A stretch of DNA of 10,982 nucleotides. Source: Pseudomonadota bacterium (lineage in GTDB: Bacteria; Pseudomonadota; Alphaproteobacteria; Caulobacterales; Caulobacteraceae). The notes beneath the pieces were generated by a model, which saw nothing but the letters and a program-made list of their open reading frames with translations, was not told where the DNA came from and ran no database searches. The position numbers were made by a program, and so were the translations under genes. The stretch lies in the NCBI GenBank assembly GCA_023412655.1, contig JAEYNH010000222.1, positions 1 to 10,982 on the forward strand. The letters run 5' to 3'. Below, in pieces: positions 6,956 to 10,982 of the stretch. Numbering within the stretch: position 1 is the first letter of the stretch; the number at the start of each line of letters is the position of its first letter.

Positions 6956-9286
6956 ATGAAGGCGAAGGATTTCCACATGCGCAGCTGGTCGGCGGGCCTC
7001 CTGGCCACGACCATGCTGACCGCGGCGCCGGCCGCGGCGAGCGCACAGACCGCCTCGGGCACGACGCTCGACGAGGTGGTCATCACGGCCCAGAAGCGAG
7101 CTGAGAACCTGCAGGACGTGCCGGTCAGCGTGCTGGCCCTCGGCCAGACGCGCCTGGAGGAGCTGCAGGTCTCCGACATGGCGGACTATGTGAAGTTCCT
7201 GCCGAGCGTGACGATCCAGTCCGGCGCCCCGGGCTTCACCACCATCTACATGCGCGGGGTCGCCTCGGGCGAGAACAGCAACCACTCAGGGCCGCTGCCC
7301 AGCGTCGGCGTCTATCTGGACGAACAGCCGGTCACCACCATCACCGGGCCCCTGGACATCCACGTCTATGACATCGAGCGGGTGGAGGTCCTGGCCGGGC
7401 CGCAGGGGACGCTCTACGGGGCGAGCTCCCAGGCGGGCACCATCCGGATCATCACCAACAAGCCGTCCACCTCCGGCTTCGAGGCGGGCTACGACCTGGA
7501 GGTGAACCGCGTCGCCCATGGCGGCGTCGGCTACGGCGTCGAGGGCTATGTGAACCAACCCCTGGGCGAGCGCGCCGCGGTGCGCCTGGTGGGCTGGGCG
7601 CTGCATGACGCCGGCTACATCGACAACGAGTCGGCGAGCCTGACCTATCCGTTGGGTGTGCCGCCCGACAACCTCGGTCCGATCACGGTGAGCAACGCGG
7701 CCCTGGCGGACGACAACTTCAACGAGGCCGACACCTACGGCGCCCGGGCGGCCCTGAAGATCGACCTCGACGAGAACTGGTCGATCATGCCGACGCTGAA
7801 CATGCAGCGCACCGAAACCGATGGGGCGTTCTTCTACGATCCCGGTCGCGGCCGGCTGAACGCCGCGCGTTTCCGGCCCGACCGTTCGGACGACAAATGG
7901 GCCCAGGCGGCGCTGACCGTGCAGGGGGCGCTGTCCAACCTCGATCTCGTCTACGCCGGCGCCTACATGAAGCGCTGGGTGGACACCGAGAGCGACTACT
8001 CGGACTACGCCTATTTCTACGACACCCTGCTGGGCTACGGGGCCTACTGGTACGACGACGCCGGCGAAGGCATCGACATCAGCCAGTACATCCAGGGCAA
8101 GGACTACTACACCAAGCAGTCCCACGAGCTGCGGGTGTCCACGCCGTCAGACCTGCGGGCGCGGGTGACCGCCGGGCTGTTCTACCAGAAGCAGACTCAC
8201 AACATTCAGCAGCGCTACAAGATCGACGACCTGGCCGACGCGATCTCGGTCCCCGGCTGGCCCGACACCATCTGGCTCACCAAGCAGCTGCGCACCGACA
8301 AGGACTATGCGGCCTTCGCCGACGCCGGCTTCGACGTCACCGACCAGTTGACCCTCAACGGCGGCATCCGGTTCTTCAAGGCGCGCAACGGGCTGGAGGG
8401 CTTCTTCGGCTATGGCGCGGGATACAGCTCCGGCACAGGCGAGGCGGCGTGCTTCGGGCCGCCGGTGGTCGAGGGCTCGCCCTGCACCAACCTGTCCCAG
8501 CTGACCAAGGACAGCGGCGAGACCTACCGCGTCAACGTCGAGTACCGGTTCGACGCCGCCCGCATGATTTACGCGACCTATTCCACCGGCTACCGGCCAG
8601 GCGGCGTCAACCGCCGGGGCGGGGCGGCCTATGAGCCGGATTTCCTGAAGAACGCCGAGTTCGGCTGGAAGACCACCTGGCTGGGGAACACCCTGCGCTG
8701 GAACGGCGCGGCCTTCTACGAGAAGTGGGACGACTATCAGTTCTCGTTCCTCGGCCAGAACGGCCTGACCATCATCGCCAACGGCGGCAAGGCCAAGATG
8801 AGAGGCGTGGAGACCGACTTCGTCTGGGCGGCCGCGCCCGGCCTGACGCTCAACGGCGCCGCCAGTTTCGTCGACGCGGAGCTGGACCAGGACTACCGGG
8901 CCGAACCCGGCGGCCCGATCCTCGCCCCCAAGGGCCAATCCCTGCCGGTGACGCCCAAGTTCAAGGGCAACATCAGCGCCCGCTACGATTGGGAGACGGG
9001 CGTCGGCCAGGCCTATGTCCTGGGCGCCCTGGTCCACTCGGGCTCGGCCTACAGCGAGCTGCGCAGCGCTGATCGCGCCCTGGTCGGCAAGATGCCCGCC
9101 TATACCACCTTCGACCTGAGCGCCGGCCTCAGCCGTGGGCCCTGGCGCGTGGAGGCCTTCGCCAAGAACCTCTTCGACGAAGCCGGACAGATCGACCGCG
9201 CCGTGGCCTGTACGGTCTGCACTCGTGTGTGGGTCACGCCGATCCGGCCGCGGATCGTCGGGCTGCGGTTCGGCCAGTCGTTCTGA
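6956..9286 (+). CDS. TonB-dependent outer membrane receptor
   Basis: A 776-residue outer-membrane gated transporter. A signal peptide covers about 1-30 (hydrophobic core SAGLLATTMLTAA, probable cleavage after ASA at 28-30). A TonB-box-like segment, LDEVVITAQKR (38-48), comes next. The plug domain follows, with YVKFLPSVTIQ, IYMRGVAS and DIERVEVLAGPQGTLYG (139-155), leading to GTIRIITNKP. The remainder is a beta-barrel ending in the typical terminal strand PRIVGLRFGQSF with C-terminal Phe. Four cysteines lie in probable surface loops: C499/C510 and C752/C755 (ACTVC). The substrate is unknown; siderophore, vitamin or glycan uptake are all possible. The ATG at 6956 follows GGGGGGA (6947-6953); Met8 is an alternative start that keeps the signal peptide. 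It lies 30 bases downstream of the sulfotransferase gene and has no visible promoter of its own. Confidence 0.93.
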   Translation: MKAKDFHMRSWSAGLLATTMLTAAPAAASAQTASGTTLDEVVITAQKRAENLQDVPVSVLALGQTRLEELQVSDMADYVKFLPSVTIQSGAPGFTTIYMRGVASGENSNHSGPLPSVGVYLDEQPVTTITGPLDIHVYDIERVEVLAGPQGTLYGASSQAGTIRIITNKPSTSGFEAGYDLEVNRVAHGGVGYGVEGYVNQPLGERAAVRLVGWALHDAGYIDNESASLTYPLGVPPDNLGPITVSNAALADDNFNEADTYGARAALKIDLDENWSIMPTLNMQRTETDGAFFYDPGRGRLNAARFRPDRSDDKWAQAALTVQGALSNLDLVYAGAYMKRWVDTESDYSDYAYFYDTLLGYGAYWYDDAGEGIDISQYIQGKDYYTKQSHELRVSTPSDLRARVTAGLFYQKQTHNIQQRYKIDDLADAISVPGWPDTIWLTKQLRTDKDYAAFADAGFDVTDQLTLNGGIRFFKARNGLEGFFGYGAGYSSGTGEAACFGPPVVEGSPCTNLSQLTKDSGETYRVNVEYRFDAARMIYATYSTGYRPGGVNRRGGAAYEPDFLKNAEFGWKTTWLGNTLRWNGAAFYEKWDDYQFSFLGQNGLTIIANGGKAKMRGVETDFVWAAAPGLTLNGAASFVDAELDQDYRAEPGGPILAPKGQSLPVTPKFKGNISARYDWETGVGQAYVLGALVHSGSAYSELRSADRALVGKMPAYTTFDLSAGLSRGPWRVEAFAKNLFDEAGQIDRAVACTVCTRVWVTPIRPRIVGLRFGQSF

Positions 9287-9304
9287 CGGGCGCATACGGG
9301 GGGC

Positions 9305-9332
9305 ACCGGGCGGCCATGGCCGGCCGCCCGGT
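9305..9332 (+). terminator. Strong GC hairpin after the receptor gene
   Basis: A perfect 11-bp inverted repeat, ACCGGGCGGCC (9305-9315) and GGCCGCCCGGT (9322-9332), encloses a 6-base loop 18 bases after the receptor stop. The stem is very stable, but no T-run follows, as is common for terminators in GC-rich genomes. It probably ends the sulfotransferase-receptor transcript before pabB. REP-like or mRNA-stabilising roles are alternatives. Confidence 0.5.
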
Positions 9333-9397
9333 CGGAAGGTGACGCCGTTCAACAGGCGGGAGGCTACAGGCCGGCGCACGATGCTATAGGGCTGGCC

Positions 9398-10789
9398 GTG
9401 GCCCGCGATCCTCACAGCCCGTCCGACGCGCCGCCCGCGCCAGGACCGGACGCCCTGCCTTCGGAGGGCGGTTCTGGCGGCGCGGCCGTGGCGATGGTCG
9501 AGGCGTCTTGGACCGACCCGGTGGAAACCTTGGCGCCGTTCGCCGCGGAGCCTTATGCGGCGCTGCTGCTCTCGGGCCGCGGCGGCTGGTCCTACCTGCT
9601 CCGGGCGCCGGACACCCTGGCCCACGATCCCGCCGCCCTTCCGGTCATGCTGGGTCAGGCCGGCGGCGCGGCGGACGGGCCGCCGTTCCAGGGCGGGGTG
9701 CTGGGCCTGGCGGCCTATGAACTCGCGGCGCGGTTTGAGCCCACCGCGCCCCAGGCCCGCGATCCAGACTGGCGTGACCTGACCCTCGCCCGCTATCCGG
9801 CCCTCGTCGCCTTCCATGCCGACACCCGCCGCGTGGTGGCGGTGGGCCGGGCGGAAGATCCGCGCCAGGCTGAGGAGCGCGCCCGCGCCGCCCGATCCTG
9901 GCTGGAGGCCACGCCCCCGCCGGCGCCCGCGGAAGGGCGGCTTGCGGAGGCGGTGTCCGCGGCGGTGGACGCCGAGCGCCACGCAGAAGCGGTGGCGGAG
10001 GTGATCGAGCGCATCGCCCGGGGGGAGATATTCCAGGCCAATCTGGCGCGGCCCTGGCGGGGCCGCCTCGCTCAGGGCCGCACGCCGTTCGACGTCTTCC
10101 GCCGCCTCGCGCGCTCCAGCCCTGCCTCCTACGCCGCCTACCTGCGCCTGCCCGGCCGGGCGGTGGTGTCCAACTCGCCCGAACGCTTCCTCTCTGTGCG
10201 GGGCGACCTGGTGGAGACCTGGCCGATCAAGGGCACCCGCCCGCGGGCCGCAGAGCCGGCCGCCGACGAGGCCCTGGCGCGAGAACTGCTGGCCAGCGGA
10301 AAGGACCGGGCGGAAAACCTGATGATCGTTGACCTGATGCGCAACGACCTGGCGCGCGTCTGCATCCCCGGCAGCGTCGAGGTGCCGGAGCTGGCGGCGC
10401 TCCGCAGCTACGCCAACGTCCATCACCTGGTCTCCCGGGTGCGGGGCCGGCTGCGGCCCGGTCGCACCGGCTGGGACGCGTTCCTCGCCGCCTTTCCCCC
10501 GGGATCGATCACCGGCGCCCCCAAGCTGCAGGCCATGCAGGTGATCGCCGCCCATGAGGCTCCGCGGGGCCCTTACTGCGGCAGCCTGTTCTGGGCCGGG
10601 GCTGACGGCGCCCTGGAGGCCAGCGTTCTGATCCGCACCCTGGCCTGCGTGGCGGACGCCGAGGGCTGGCGCTTCGAAGCCCGGGCCGGCGGCGGCGTGG
10701 TGGCGGACAGCGACCCGGCGGGCGAGGCCGCCGAGACCGGACACAAGATCAGCGCTATCCTGGCGGCGCTGGAAGGCGAAGGGCCATGA
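9398..10789 (+). CDS. pabB: Aminodeoxychorismate synthase component I
   Basis: A 463-residue chorismate-binding enzyme that converts chorismate plus ammonia (from a PabA glutaminase) to 4-amino-4-deoxychorismate in p-aminobenzoate/folate synthesis, in the cytosol. Motifs are in family order: GEIFQANLARP (209-219), SNSPERFL (258-265), WPIKGTRPR (275-283), GKDRAENLMIVDLMRNDLAR (301-320), FPPGSITGAPKLQAMQVI (366-383) and ARAGGGVVADSDP (428-440). Lysine 278 in PIKGT separates PabB from TrpE-like anthranilate synthases, which carry alanine there. The first 30-odd residues are Pro/Gly/Ala-rich and look non-conserved. GTG at 9398 has AGGG (9388-9391) six bases upstream, but a start at GTG 9488 or ATG 9494 (MVEASW) is possible. 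The stop overlaps the pabC start (ATGA), giving a coupled pabBC operon. Confidence 0.92.
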   Translation: MARDPHSPSDAPPAPGPDALPSEGGSGGAAVAMVEASWTDPVETLAPFAAEPYAALLLSGRGGWSYLLRAPDTLAHDPAALPVMLGQAGGAADGPPFQGGVLGLAAYELAARFEPTAPQARDPDWRDLTLARYPALVAFHADTRRVVAVGRAEDPRQAEERARAARSWLEATPPPAPAEGRLAEAVSAAVDAERHAEAVAEVIERIARGEIFQANLARPWRGRLAQGRTPFDVFRRLARSSPASYAAYLRLPGRAVVSNSPERFLSVRGDLVETWPIKGTRPRAAEPAADEALARELLASGKDRAENLMIVDLMRNDLARVCIPGSVEVPELAALRSYANVHHLVSRVRGRLRPGRTGWDAFLAAFPPGSITGAPKLQAMQVIAAHEAPRGPYCGSLFWAGADGALEASVLIRTLACVADAEGWRFEARAGGGVVADSDPAGEAAETGHKISAILAALEGEGP

Positions 10790-10982
10790 CGCAGCTTGCC
10801 CCCGACGATCGCGGCTTCACCCTGGGCCACGGCGTCTTCGAGACCATCCTTTGGGCGGAGGGCGGCTTCGCCCACTGGGACGCGCACCTGGACCGGCTGG
10901 CGCGGGCCTGCCCAGTCCTTGGCCTGCCGGAGCCGGACCCCTGGGCCTGCCGCGTGGCGGCCCAAGGCGCCCTGGCCGAGGC
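10786..10982 (+). CDS. pabC: Aminodeoxychorismate lyase, aminotransferase class IV (3' partial)
   Basis: The ATG at 10786 overlaps the pabB stop by 4 bases, with GGAAGG (10771-10776) as a ribosome binding site 9 bases upstream. The visible 65 residues begin MTQLAPDDRGFTLGHGVFET and then have HWDAHLDRLARACPVLGLP. This is the N-terminus of PLP-dependent fold-type IV aminotransferases (DRGFTLGDGxFET pattern, then WxxHLxRL). With pabB directly upstream the expected role is 4-amino-4-deoxychorismate lyase, releasing p-aminobenzoate and pyruvate. The catalytic lysine lies beyond the window edge, so the branched-chain or D-amino-acid aminotransferase relatives cannot be excluded from sequence alone; the operon context makes PabC much the likeliest. 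Confidence 0.85.
   Translation, partial: MTQLAPDDRGFTLGHGVFETILWAEGGFAHWDAHLDRLARACPVLGLPEPDPWACRVAAQGALAE

Noticed and set aside
9383..9388. GCTATA as a -10 element for a pabB promoter
   Set aside because: It resembles a Caulobacter -10, but no -35-like hexamer is found at a workable distance and the flanking bases do not fit. It is retained only as a possibility.
8147..10744. 865-codon open frame on the minus strand
   Set aside because: It lies antisense to the receptor and pabB genes, its translation is low-complexity (G/R/A/H/Q-rich) with no domain motifs, and GC-rich coding DNA routinely leaves such antisense frames open.
9398..10789. Anthranilate synthase component I (TrpE) as the identity
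   Set aside because: The PIKGT lysine and the overlapping pabC-like gene fit PabB; TrpE has alanine at that position.
1..10982. Defence islands, mobile elements, CRISPR arrays or RNA genes
   Set aside because: No transposase, integrase, nuclease or reverse-transcriptase motifs, no direct-repeat arrays, and no tRNA- or rRNA-like sequence were seen; all long frames are ordinary chromosomal families.

Overview
The window is a gene-dense, very GC-rich stretch with strong G/C bias at third codon positions. It looks like chromosome of an alphaproteobacterium, most plausibly Caulobacterales (Caulobacter/Phenylobacterium-like). That placement rests on protein style, on the TPR-sulfotransferase next to a TonB-dependent receptor, and on a sequence matching the alphaproteobacterial EcfG/SigT stress promoter. 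It is an inference, not a measured assignment. I see no tRNA, rRNA, CRISPR array, insertion sequence or phage gene, and no gene-free stretch longer than about 225 bases.

Layout, left to right. (1) Positions 1-3042, plus strand: a tightly overlapping run of DUF58 protein (5' end cut off by the window), SpoIIM-family membrane protein and RDD-family membrane protein. The stop/start overlaps are 1 and 4 bases, so this is probably the tail of a MoxR-ATPase/DUF58-type envelope operon. (2) Positions 3051-3851, minus strand: a multi-pass membrane protein of the GPDPase_memb/YciC type, convergent with the RDD gene. (3) Positions 3852-4075: an intergenic region of 224 bases. It holds a perfect 10-base palindrome, a GGAAC-N17-CGTT motif (EcfG/SigT-type promoter), and just downstream a 28-codon ORF for a single-span membrane miniprotein. 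(4) Positions 4076-5050: an enolase-superfamily racemase/epimerase resembling DgcA (N-acetyl-D-glutamate racemase). (5) Positions 5108-9286: a TPR-sulfotransferase followed 30 bases later by a TonB-dependent receptor, closed by a strong GC hairpin. (6) From 9398: pabB, whose stop overlaps the start of pabC. pabC runs off the right edge. Together they make p-aminobenzoate for folate.

Most of the window is conventional. The least conventional piece is the candidate stress promoter placed 8 bases before the start codon of the tiny membrane protein, with the racemase gene downstream. The sulfotransferase/receptor pair is also worth functional attention. I found no clear evidence for a wholly new multi-gene system.
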